Shown: positions 1 to 5,357 of the stretch, one piece after another
Layout of the letters: every line of letters begins with the position of its first letter
How positions within the stretch are numbered: position 1 is the stretch's first letter
Origin: an uncultured Clostridia bacterium
GTDB taxonomy: Bacteria > Bacillota > Clostridia > Oscillospirales > Oscillospiraceae
Assembly (NCBI GenBank): GCA_945946745.1
Contig: CAMEWZ010000115.1
Span: forward strand, 1 to 5,394
Reading direction: 5' to 3'
Length of the DNA: 5,394 nucleotides
Made by a program: the position numbers and the translations under genes
Notes under the pieces: model-generated
Told to the model about the DNA's origin: nothing
What the model saw: only the letters and a program-made list of their open reading frames with translations
Databases searched by the model: none

Positions 1-672
1 ACACGGCGGATTCAGATGATTTTCCAAGACCCAATGTCCTCACTGAACGAACGCGCCAAGGTGGACTATATTGTCAGTGAGGGACTGTATGCCGGCGGCC
101 GCCGTCTGCCCGAGGAGGAGCGGAAGGCAAAGGTGGCGAAAGCCCTGTCCGACGTGGGCCTTCTTCCCGAGTTTGCCAGCCGGTTTCCCCACGAGTTTTC
201 CGGCGGCCAGCGTCAGCGGATTGGCATTGCCCGGGCGCTGATTATGGAGCCGGACTTCATCATTGCGGACGAGCCCATTTCCGCCCTGGATGTGTCCATC
301 CGGGCCCAGGTGCTGAATCTGCTGTCCGATCTTCAGAAGAAGCGGAATCTGACCTACCTGTTCATTGCCCATGACCTTTCGGTGGTTCGCTTCATCTGTG
401 ACCGGATCGCCGTCATTCACAAGGGCAAGATCGTGGAGCTGGCAGAAAGCGAGGAGCTGTTCGCCCATCCGCTGCACCCGTATACCCAGGCGCTGCTGTC
501 CGCCATCCCGCTGCCCGACCCCATCGCGGAGCGGCAGAAGAAGCTGATCGTCTATGACCCACAGTGCCATGCCTATTCCGAGACGAATCAGCCAGGTTGG
601 CAGGAAATCCGCCCCGGACATTTTGTCCTTGCCAGCGAGGAGGAGCTGGAAGCCTACCGGAAACAATTATAG
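1..672 (+). CDS. oppF: Oligopeptide/dipeptide ABC transporter ATP-binding protein (OppF/DppF/YkfD type), 5'-truncated by window edge
   Basis: ATPase subunit of a peptide importer; it hydrolyses ATP on the cytoplasmic face to drive uptake of oligo- or dipeptides. The frame is open from base 1, so the first in-frame ATG (16) is internal: it lies in the Q-loop, read RRIQMIFQDP. Counting codon 1 at base 1, the Q-loop Gln is 9, the ABC signature FSGGQ is 66-70, Walker B FIIADE is 86-91 with catalytic Glu91, the D-loop SALD is 94-97 and the switch His is 124. The C-terminal oligopeptide-transporter motif HPLHPYTQAL is at 156-165, followed by a tail with PGHFV (205-209). The visible part is 223 residues; Walker A and about 100 residues are missing upstream. 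The multi-cysteine motif seen in many OppD/DppD C-termini is absent, and only one Cys is present in the tail. Its position before murein-peptide enzymes mirrors the B. subtilis dpp-ykf locus, so imported wall peptides are the likely cargo (inference). The choice among OppF, DppF and YkfD cannot be settled here. Confidence 0.93.
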   Translation, partial: TRRIQMIFQDPMSSLNERAKVDYIVSEGLYAGGRRLPEEERKAKVAKALSDVGLLPEFASRFPHEFSGGQRQRIGIARALIMEPDFIIADEPISALDVSIRAQVLNLLSDLQKKRNLTYLFIAHDLSVVRFICDRIAVIHKGKIVELAESEELFAHPLHPYTQALLSAIPLPDPIAERQKKLIVYDPQCHAYSETNQPGWQEIRPGHFVLASEEELEAYRKQL

Positions 673-697
673 AATGTGCTGATCGGTTTTACGCAGC
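673..697 (+). repeat. Left terminal inverted repeat of the MITE-like element
   Basis: These 25 bases pair with the reverse complement of 913-937 with four mismatches. The longest exact core is TGCTGATCGG (677-686), and GCAGC matches at the inner end. The repeat starts directly after the TAG stop of the ABC transporter gene. Confidence 0.6.
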
Positions 698-729
698 TGT
701 TCCCCTTTATCGAATGAACACCCTCCACG

Positions 730-777
730 GTAGGGCGGCTTGCCCTCAAGCCGCCAAACAGCAATTTTGCGCCCTAC
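730..777. repeat. Nested inverted repeat (GTAGGGCG outer, GGCGGCTTG inner)
   Basis: Outer arms GTAGGGCG (730-737) and CGCCCTAC (770-777) are perfectly complementary over 8 bp. Overlapping them is a strong hairpin, GGCGGCTTG (734-742) with CAAGCCGCC (747-755), a 9-bp stem with a 4-base loop. The two structures share bases 734-737, so they are mutually exclusive in part. No coding potential is apparent. It is probably a copy of a dispersed intergenic repeat, but copy number cannot be judged from one window. Confidence 0.6.
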
Positions 778-780
778 GCG

Positions 781-880
781 CCTTGCCTCTCCCTCTGGGA
801 GAGGTGCCCCCGATAGGGGGCGGAGAGGGCCCTCTCCGTCAGCCTGACGGCTGCCACCTCTCCCATAGGGAGAGGCAAGG
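781..880. repeat. 100-bp palindromic GGGAGAGG hairpin-array repeat
   Basis: The ends CCTTGCCTCTCCCT (781-794) and AGGGAGAGGCAAGG (867-880) are perfect 14-bp inverted repeats. Inside is a row of local hairpins: CCTCTCCC/GGGAGAGG (786-793/797-804, 3-base loop), GCCCCC/GGGGGC (806-811/816-821), a perfect 16-bp palindrome (822-837), CGTCAG/CTGACG (837-842/844-849), and a second CCTCTCCC/GGGAGAGG (857-864/868-875). The inner arm GGGAGAGGTG (797-806) also pairs with CACCTCTCCC (855-864), so the whole unit can fold as one long imperfect stem. Units of this type are, from general knowledge, frequent between genes in gut Oscillospiraceae. It might attenuate read-through from the ABC gene, but it has no T-tract typical of an intrinsic terminator. 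Confidence 0.8.
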
Positions 881-910
881 GGTGCGGTGCTAATTAACAA
901 AATTCCCCTT

Positions 911-939
911 TTGCTGCATTAACCCGATCAGCATATTAT
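911..939 (+). promoter_or_regulatory. Possible promoter of the murein-peptide operon
   Basis: TATTAT at 934-939 matches the -10 consensus at 5 of 6 positions. TTGCTG at 911-916, 17 bases upstream, keeps only the TTG of the -35 box. Transcription would begin near 946 and run through the 955-986 inverted repeat before the 1015 start codon. The pair lies in the right end of the MITE-like element, so the promoter may have been supplied by the insertion. The weak -35 makes this tentative; read-through from the ABC gene is the alternative. Confidence 0.35.
913..937 (-). repeat. Right terminal inverted repeat of the MITE-like element
   Basis: Reverse complement matches 673-697 at 21 of 25 bases, with the exact 10-base core at 924-933. 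TA at 939-940 borders it. Its outer end overlaps the putative -10 box of the downstream operon. Confidence 0.6.
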
Positions 940-954
940 AGAAAATGCTTTTTT

Positions 955-986
955 GCAATCAGAACACCATGGCGTGTTCTGATTGC
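955..986. repeat. Perfect 13-bp inverted repeat (operator, leader stem or ancestral terminator)
   Basis: GCAATCAGAACAC (955-967) is perfectly complementary to GTGTTCTGATTGC (974-986), with a 6-base loop. It lies 28 bases upstream of the 1015 start codon. The bases after it (ACCCATTTTCCCTTTT) are T-rich but interrupted, so it is at best a poor rho-independent terminator. A run of six T precedes it. It could be a regulator binding site for the operon or the original terminator of the ABC transporter operon before the MITE-like insertion separated them. Confidence 0.65.
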
Positions 987-1002
987 ACCCATTTTCCCTT
1001 TT

Positions 1003-1008
1003 GAGGTG
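1003..1008 (+). promoter_or_regulatory. Ribosome binding site deciding the 1015 start
   Basis: GAGGTG lies 6 bases before ATG 1015. An in-frame GTG at 1006 would overlap this site and have no proper Shine-Dalgarno of its own, so 1015 is the better start. Confidence 0.75.
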
Positions 1009-1014
1009 ACTGTT

Positions 1015-1932
1015 ATGATCGATCCCAAGCCGCTGTTCCCCGGCGCCCGGGTGGCGCTGGTGGCGCCGTCCTCCGCCGTACCGGAGGAAAAACTGGCTCC
1101 AGCCCTTGCCCTTGTCCGGAGCCTGGGGATGGAGCCGAAGTTGTATCCGTCCTGCTATTATGCCAACCGGGACGGGTATCTGGCCGCTTCCGACGCCCAG
1201 CGGGCGGCGGATATCCAACAAGCATTTGCCGACCCAGCCATCGATGGGATTTGGTGCATTCGGGGCGGCTATGGCGCCCACCGGCTCCTGCCGCTGCTGG
1301 ACATGGATTTGATCCGGCGCAACCCCAAGTGGTTCGGCGGCTATTCCGATGTCACCGCGCTGCACACCTGCTTCAATCAGCTTGGGGGTTTTGCGACCTT
1401 CCACTGCACCATGCCCTCCACAGAACCCTGCCCCGATGCGTATACCCTGGATTATCTGAAAAAAGCCTTGTTCGGCGGCCTTTCCGGGGCCCTTTCCAAT
1501 CCGGAAGGCCAGCCGATGGGTACACTGGTGCCCGGCAGCGCGGAGGGCATTCTCTGCGGCGGCAATCTTTCTCTGATTGCCGCGTCCCTTGGCACGCCTT
1601 GGGAGCTGGACACCAAGGGGAAGATCCTCTTTCTGGAGGACGTTGGGGAAAAGACCTACCGGCTGGACGGGATGCTGACCCAGCTGCGCAACGCCGGAAA
1701 ATTCCGGGACTGCGCCGGTATCCTTCTGGGGGCCTGGACAGACTGCACCCCGGAGATCCCGGAGCGGACGCTGAGCCTTCGGGAGATTTTCCATCAGCTC
1801 ATCGTCCCGGCAGGCAAACCCGCCGTTATGGCGCTTGCCTGCGGGCACTGCGCCACCACCATGGCGCTGCCCCTGGGCCGAAAATGCCAGCTGAACGCGG
1901 ATACCTGCGAAATTGTGCTGAAAGAGAGGTAA
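1015..1932 (+). CDS. ykfA: LD-carboxypeptidase, peptidase family S66 (LdcA/MccF/YkfA-like)
   Basis: Cytoplasmic serine carboxypeptidase that, in its family, releases the terminal D-Ala from murein tetrapeptides at the L-diamino acid to D-Ala bond. The protein is 305 residues, normal for S66, with no signal peptide. The N-terminal fold begins GARVALVAPSS (10-20). The nucleophile is expected at Ser111 in WFGGYSDVTALH, preceded by the CIRGGYGAHRLLPLLD segment (81-96). The catalytic Glu is expected at Glu208 in ILFLEDVGEKTYRLDGML, and the His at 278 in ACGHC; all three members of the Ser-Glu-His triad are present. ATG 1015 is chosen because GAGGTG sits 6 bases upstream. The stop is only 2 bases before the next gene, so they are one transcript. 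A microcin C self-immunity role (MccF branch of S66) is possible from sequence, but the NlpC/P60 and DppA neighbours favour murein-peptide recycling, as for ykfA in B. subtilis. Confidence 0.93.
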   Translation: MIDPKPLFPGARVALVAPSSAVPEEKLAPALALVRSLGMEPKLYPSCYYANRDGYLAASDAQRAADIQQAFADPAIDGIWCIRGGYGAHRLLPLLDMDLIRRNPKWFGGYSDVTALHTCFNQLGGFATFHCTMPSTEPCPDAYTLDYLKKALFGGLSGALSNPEGQPMGTLVPGSAEGILCGGNLSLIAASLGTPWELDTKGKILFLEDVGEKTYRLDGMLTQLRNAGKFRDCAGILLGAWTDCTPEIPERTLSLREIFHQLIVPAGKPAVMALACGHCATTMALPLGRKCQLNADTCEIVLKER

Positions 1933-1934
1933 CA

Positions 1935-2738
1935 ATGGACAATCTTCCCAACCGCTTGGCAGCGGTTATGGACGCGTTTCCCGCAAAAACCGCGCTGTAC
2001 TGCGTCGATCTCACCACCGATACCCCCATCGCCGCCATTCGGGAAAAGGAGCGGGTTGTCTCCGCCTCTACCATCAAGGTGCCCATCCTGTGCTGTGCCC
2101 TCCAGGATGTGCTGGAGGGGAAATTCTCCTTGGAACAGGTGGTTCCCATTTCGGCCCAGGACTTCTGCGAGGATACCGAGGTTTTTGAGCCGAACTACCG
2201 TCAAGATGGCGCAAGCCTTTGGGAGATGCTGTATTGGATGATCGTATCCAGCGACAACACCGCGACCAACGCCATCATCACCCTGCTGGGCTTCGAGCAC
2301 GTCAACCGCTACTGCCAGCGCATCGGTTTGACCCAGACCTCCCTTCAGAGGAAAATGCTGGACTTTCCAGCCATAGCCCAGGGGCGCAACAATTATACCT
2401 CCCCCGCCGATCTGTACCGCGTTTTCTCCCGAATGTACCATGGGGAGATCTTGAACCAGCCGCTGCGGGAGATTGCGTTCGATTTTCTGACCCGCTGCCG
2501 TCACACGGACGCTTTGCAGCGTTATATCCCGGATCCTGTTGCCGTGGCGCATAAGCCCGGCGGGCTGGATCATCTGAACCATGACGCGGGGATCTTCCTG
2601 CTGAAGAACCGCCCCTACTATCTGGGTATTTTTACCTGGGACGGCCCCGCGCTGGATGGCCAGCCCCAGCAAAACCGGCTGATTGGCCAGCTGTCCCGTA
2701 TGATCTATGATGCTGTGAAGGGAGGAAATTTGGAATGA
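1935..2738 (+). CDS. Class A beta-lactamase-fold serine hydrolase (Beta-lactamase2 type), cytoplasmic
   Basis: A 267-residue protein of the penicillin-recognising serine hydrolase superfamily. The S-x-x-K motif is S45-T-I-K48, followed by VPIL; S-D-N is 106-108 in VSSDNTATN; and the third motif is H-K207-P-G209-G, where KTG is usual. The omega-loop region reads RKMLDFPAIAQGRNNYTSPADL in two parts (139-150, 151-160) and has no E-x-x-L-N; Met141 falls about where the deacylating Glu of class A enzymes would be. The HDAGI segment (216-220) is typical of this subfamily. There is no signal peptide or lipobox, so it should stay in the cytoplasm and is unlikely to be a resistance beta-lactamase. ATG 1935 is chosen because GAGAGG (1924-1929) lies 5 bases upstream; the frame stays open far upstream inside the previous gene, but that part is an out-of-frame shadow. 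The stop overlaps the next start (ATGA). In the operon it takes the slot of the epimerase YkfB of B. subtilis, suggesting a peptidase or amidase acting on D-amino-acid peptides (inference). Confidence 0.88.
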   Translation: MDNLPNRLAAVMDAFPAKTALYCVDLTTDTPIAAIREKERVVSASTIKVPILCCALQDVLEGKFSLEQVVPISAQDFCEDTEVFEPNYRQDGASLWEMLYWMIVSSDNTATNAIITLLGFEHVNRYCQRIGLTQTSLQRKMLDFPAIAQGRNNYTSPADLYRVFSRMYHGEILNQPLREIAFDFLTRCRHTDALQRYIPDPVAVAHKPGGLDHLNHDAGIFLLKNRPYYLGIFTWDGPALDGQPQQNRLIGQLSRMIYDAVKGGNLE

Positions 2739-3553
2739 AAGCAATTGTCACGGCGCCAGTATGCGCCCTGCGGGCTGCCCCCGCCCGGGAAAGCACCCTG
2801 GTGGATGAAGCGCTGTACGGCATGGTGGTGGAGCTTCTGGAGCAGGCTGCGCCTGGCTGGTACCGGGTGCGTACCCACTATCGCTATGAGGGCTTTGTCT
2901 GCGGGGAAAGCCTGCTCCTTGGCGACGAAACCGCCTCTGCCTGGGAGGCGCAGCCAAAAAAAGTCATTCGCAATAAGAATTTCTGCGATGTGCTGTCCGC
3001 ACCCAAGGTACAGGGCTGGATTCTGACAACCCTTCCCAGGGGCGGAATCGTCTGCGTTGTGGGTCAGCCGTCGGGCGGCTGGCAGCAGGTGCGCCTGGCG
3101 GACGGCCGCACCGGTTTTCTGCCGGAGAGTATCCTGGCCGAGTATTACACGGCCCCCTTGTCTTCTGACGAAGGTATCCTGCGGCAGGCGCTGGTGGATG
3201 TGGCCATGCTCTACCGGGGCACCCATTACCGCTGGGGCGGCAAGTCCCCCATGGGGATCGACTGCTCCGGCCTTGTCTCCATGGCCTATATGCTCTGCGG
3301 CATTCTCATCTATCGGGACGCCGACATCCGGGAGGGCTTTCCCATTCGGAAGATTCCCATCGAAGCCGTGAAGCCTGGCGATTTGCTGTTTTTCCCCGGT
3401 CATGTCGCCATGTATATCGGGCATGGCCGCTACTGCCACAGCACAGGCAAGGTCGGAGACAACGGCTTTGCCGTCAACTCTCTCATCCCCAGTGATGCCG
3501 ACTACCGGGAGGATCTGCGGGAGAAGCTCACACAGGTGGGCACGTATTTCTAA
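2735..3553 (+). CDS. ykfC: SH3-NlpC/P60 gamma-D-glutamyl-L-diamino acid endopeptidase (YkfC-like)
   Basis: Cysteine peptidase that, in the YkfC family, cuts murein peptides between gamma-D-Glu and the diamino acid and prefers a free N-terminal L-Ala. The protein is 272 residues: two bacterial SH3-like domains (about 1-63 and 75-137) and a C-terminal NlpC/P60 domain (about 146-262). The catalytic residues are Cys177 in GIDCSGL, His223 in PGHVAMYIG and a third His at 235 in CHSTG. Tyr165 in HYRWGG and Asp176/Ser178 flanking the Cys match the substrate-binding pattern of the family. No signal peptide is visible, which fits an intracellular enzyme working on imported peptides rather than a wall hydrolase. 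The start overlaps the previous stop by 4 bases (ATGA), with GGAGG (2721-2725) upstream, indicating translational coupling. It is slightly shorter than Bacillus YkfC; the 12-residue His-His spacing is the same as I recall for that enzyme. Confidence 0.92.
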   Translation: MKAIVTAPVCALRAAPARESTLVDEALYGMVVELLEQAAPGWYRVRTHYRYEGFVCGESLLLGDETASAWEAQPKKVIRNKNFCDVLSAPKVQGWILTTLPRGGIVCVVGQPSGGWQQVRLADGRTGFLPESILAEYYTAPLSSDEGILRQALVDVAMLYRGTHYRWGGKSPMGIDCSGLVSMAYMLCGILIYRDADIREGFPIRKIPIEAVKPGDLLFFPGHVAMYIGHGRYCHSTGKVGDNGFAVNSLIPSDADYREDLREKLTQVGTYF

Positions 3554-3568
3554 GAAAGGACGGTTTTT

Positions 3569-4378
3569 ATGAAGGTTTTTCTATCCGCAGATATGGAGGG
3601 AACCTGCGGGATCGCCTCCTGGGCGGAGACAGAGCGCTCCACGCCATTTGACTATACGCCTTTGCAGAAGCAGATGACACGGGAGGTCGCGGCCGCCTGC
3701 CGCGGCGCCCTTGCCGCCGGAGCGGAGGAGGTTCTGGTCAAGGATGCCCACGACTCCGCCCGGAACATCGATCCCACCGCGCTGCCTCGGGGCACCCGGA
3801 TGCACCGGAACTGGTCTGGAGATCCGCTGAGCATGATGACCGGCCTGGATCGGGAGCGCTTTGATGCCGTGTTTTTCACCGGCTATCACGCCTGGGCCAG
3901 CTGCCCCGGCAATCCCCTCAGTCACACCATGAATCTGCGCAACAACCGGGTCTTCCTGAACGGCACACTTTGCAGCGAATTCCTGCTCAATTCCTACACC
4001 GCCGGATATTACGGAGTGCCTGTGGCGATGGTCACCGGCGATCAAGCACTGTGCGAATTTGCCAAACAGCTGATCCCCGCAATCGTAACGGTGCCCGTGA
4101 ATATCGGCCGGGGTGGTGGGATCACTGCCCTGCATCCGGACGAGGCGGTGGAACGCATTGAGGAGGCTGCAAGAAGAGCTGTTGCCAAAGCGGATTTGTG
4201 CCGTGTTCCGATGCCGGAGCATTTCCATATGGAGATCGATTTTATCAAGCATTCCGTTGCTTACTCCAAGAGCTTCTATCCCGGGGCAACGCTGACGGAG
4301 GATAAAATGGTTTGTTTTGACTCTGACGACTGGTTCGAGATGCTGCGGTTCTGCCATTTTGTCCTCAGTGACGGCTGA
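3569..4378 (+). CDS. dppA: D-aminopeptidase DppA, peptidase family M55
   Basis: Binuclear zinc D-aminopeptidase. B. subtilis DppA forms a decamer with an internal chamber and removes N-terminal D-amino acids from small peptides such as D-Ala-D-Ala. The 269-residue product opens with the family signature S-x-D-x-E-G, here SADMEG (6-11), giving metal ligands Asp8 and Glu10. Further expected ligands are His61 (KDAHDSARN), His107 (FTGYHAWAS) and Glu137 (LCSEFLLNSY). The SHTMN segment with His119 and AGYYGVPVAMVTGDQ (145-159) are also characteristic. Length and motif spacing are normal and no export signal is present. AAAGGA (3555-3560) lies 8 bases before the ATG, and the gap to the previous gene is 15 bases, so it is probably the last gene of the operon; terminator hairpins follow. 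In B. subtilis dppA is the first gene of the dpp operon, so gene order differs here. Confidence 0.95.
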   Translation: MKVFLSADMEGTCGIASWAETERSTPFDYTPLQKQMTREVAAACRGALAAGAEEVLVKDAHDSARNIDPTALPRGTRMHRNWSGDPLSMMTGLDRERFDAVFFTGYHAWASCPGNPLSHTMNLRNNRVFLNGTLCSEFLLNSYTAGYYGVPVAMVTGDQALCEFAKQLIPAIVTVPVNIGRGGGITALHPDEAVERIEEAARRAVAKADLCRVPMPEHFHMEIDFIKHSVAYSKSFYPGATLTEDKMVCFDSDDWFEMLRFCHFVLSDG

Positions 4379-4428
4379 TTTCCAGGTGCTCCAAGGGATG
4401 CGCATGTGGAAATGGAGCAGAAGGACGA

Positions 4429-4482
4429 AAGAGGCTGTAAAGAAATAGCCTCTTGGTAGTTTCGATTTGCGTTTCTATTTTA
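4429..4482 (+). terminator. Possible upstream terminator hairpin of the murein-peptide operon
   Basis: AAGAGGCT (4429-4436) pairs perfectly with AGCCTCTT (4447-4454) around a 10-base loop. The following 28 bases are T-rich but broken by other bases, so termination would be weak. It stands 51 bases after the dppA stop and 38 bases before a stronger hairpin. Confidence 0.4.
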
Positions 4483-4492
4483 TAATACGACC

Positions 4493-4528
4493 AAAGGGCT
4501 GATTCTTCTATGGAACCAGCCCCTTTTT
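4493..4528 (+). terminator. Rho-independent terminator after dppA
   Basis: GGGCTG (4496-4501) pairs with CAGCCC (4517-4522), and TTC (4503-4505) with GAA (4513-4515) across an A-C mismatch. AAA (4493-4495) can extend the stem with the start of the T-run across a bulged C. The stem is followed by five T (4524-4528). It separates the peptide-recycling operon from the DUF554 unit. Confidence 0.75.
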
Positions 4529-4562
4529 ACGGCTCCGTAGCCAGCCTGCCCAGACTTATTCA

Positions 4563-4591
4563 TTGACATTTTTTCCCCTTTGCGGTAAGAT
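4563..4591 (+). promoter_or_regulatory. SigA/sigma-70-type promoter of the DUF554 gene
   Basis: TTGACA (4563-4568) is a perfect -35 box. TAAGAT (4586-4591) is a 4-of-6 -10 box, and the spacer is exactly 17 bases. Transcription should begin around 4598, giving a short leader of about 28 bases that holds the ribosome binding site. The position just after a terminator supports it. Confidence 0.75.
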
Positions 4592-4611
4592 GCAAGCAAA
4601 GTGCAATTCTT

Positions 4612-4617
4612 TAGGAG
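4612..4617 (+). promoter_or_regulatory. Ribosome binding site deciding the 4626 start
   Basis: TAGGAG ends 8 bases before ATG 4626. The frame is open back to a TTG at 4563, but that codon is part of the -35 box and cannot be in the transcript, so 4626 is the start. Confidence 0.8.
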
Positions 4618-4625
4618 ATGTTGTC

Positions 4626-5345
4626 ATGTTTGGTCTGGGAACCATAATCAATACCGCCGCCATTTTGGCTGGGGGCGTGCTGGGAGCGCTGTTCGGGCGG
4701 TTTTTAAGCGACAGCGCCCAGGATACCTTAACCAAGGTCTGCGGCGTCAGCACATTGTTTATTGCCATTACGGGAGCCTTGGAGCAGATGCTTTCGGTGG
4801 AGGGAAATACCATTGTCAGCAGCGGCGCCATGCTGATCATCGGATGCCTTGCCATCGGCGGGGTGATCGGGGAAACGCTGAACATCGAGGGGGCTTTTGA
4901 GCGGTTCGGGGAGTGGCTGAAGCGGAAAACCGGAAACGCCAAGGACAAGGGCTTTGTCAACGCTTTCGTTACCGCGTCCTTAACGGTATGCATCGGGGCC
5001 ATGGCCATCGTTGGTTCCATCCAGGATGGGCTGACGGGAGACTATTCCATTCTGGCCACGAAAGCGGTGCTGGATCTGATTATCATTATGGTCATGAGCT
5101 GTTCTCTGGGGAAGGGCGCGGTGTTCTCCGCCATTCCGGTGGCCGTGCTCCAGGGCGGTATGACCGCTCTGGCAGGCCTTCTCAAGCCGGTGATGACCGA
5201 GGGGGCTTTGGCGAATCTGTCCTTGGTTGGAAATGTGCTGATCTTCTGCGTGGGCATCAATTTGGTATGGGGAAAAAAGGTGAAGGTTGCGAATCTGCTC
5301 CCGGCAATTCTGGCAGCGGTGGCGGCGGCTTTCTTGACGATTTAA
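4626..5345 (+). CDS. DUF554 family integral membrane protein (YdfK/YqgA-like)
   Basis: A 239-residue hydrophobic protein of the DUF554 family; its biochemical function is not established, and a transport role has only been suggested by its topology. It starts GLGTIINTAAILAGG, the family's usual N-terminus. Likely membrane segments lie near 4-26, 36-56, 63-83, 110-132, 143-160, 165-187, 198-215 and 220-238. The most diagnostic stretch is VCIGAMAIVGSIQDGLTGDY (121-140), followed by LATKAVLDLIIIMVMSCSLG; the C-terminus has VANLLPAILAA (221-231). A charged loop (about 84-108, with ERFGEWLKRKTGNAKDKG) separates the two halves. It has its own promoter and ribosome binding site after the dppA terminator, so it is not part of the peptide-recycling operon. 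The next gene starts 12 bases after its stop and is probably co-transcribed. Confidence 0.9.
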   Translation: MFGLGTIINTAAILAGGVLGALFGRFLSDSAQDTLTKVCGVSTLFIAITGALEQMLSVEGNTIVSSGAMLIIGCLAIGGVIGETLNIEGAFERFGEWLKRKTGNAKDKGFVNAFVTASLTVCIGAMAIVGSIQDGLTGDYSILATKAVLDLIIIMVMSCSLGKGAVFSAIPVAVLQGGMTALAGLLKPVMTEGALANLSLVGNVLIFCVGINLVWGKKVKVANLLPAILAAVAAAFLTI

Positions 5346-5357
5346 GGAGGAACGGCT

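Larger units (their letters stand above)
670..940. mobile_element. MITE-like element with TA flanks and 25-bp terminal inverted repeats
   Basis: Seen in the sequence: 673-697 and the reverse complement of 913-937 match at 21 of 25 positions, and each copy is bordered on the outside by TA (670-671 and 939-940). Between them lie two blocks of hairpin-forming repeats and no plausible gene. A short, non-coding, AT-flanked element with terminal inverted repeats fits a MITE mobilised by a transposase that duplicates TA (IS630/Tc1-mariner type); that family assignment is inference. Removing the element and one TA joins base 671 to base 941. The ABC gene would then still end in TAG and the 955-986 inverted repeat would lie just after it, as expected for insertion right at a stop codon. 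The alternative is a chance or functional long-range RNA stem. Confidence 0.5.

Noticed and set aside
781..880. CRISPR array
   Set aside because: The repeated GGGAGAGG elements are inverted hairpin arms, not direct repeats separated by unique spacers of even length.
564..893. Small + strand reading frame running from the ABC gene into the spacer
   Set aside because: It reads the hairpin repeats as protein, overlaps the ABC gene out of frame, and has no ribosome binding site or recognisable domain.
1251..1934. In-frame upstream extension of the serine hydrolase
   Set aside because: It lies wholly inside the S66 gene in another frame, encodes low-complexity Arg/Pro/Gly-rich sequence, and a proper ribosome binding site precedes ATG 1935.
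928..1935. Long antisense reading frame covering the LD-carboxypeptidase gene
   Set aside because: It is a mirror of a GC-rich gene with biased third positions; its translation has no recognisable domain and the + strand product has a complete catalytic triad.
1794..2744. Long antisense reading frame covering the serine hydrolase gene
   Set aside because: Same explanation; it has no recognisable motifs, and the + strand encodes SxxK, SDN and KPG motifs in the right order.
4379..4418. Pseudoknot-like pairing after dppA (TTTCCA with TGGAAA, GCTCCA with TGGAGC, crossing)
   Set aside because: Each stem is only 6 bp, no riboswitch consensus is recognisable, and the region follows rather than precedes a gene; chance is the simplest explanation.
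4563..4625. TTG start extending the DUF554 protein by 21 residues
   Set aside because: The TTG is part of the -35 box and would be upstream of the transcript; ATG 4626 has a good ribosome binding site and gives the usual family N-terminus.
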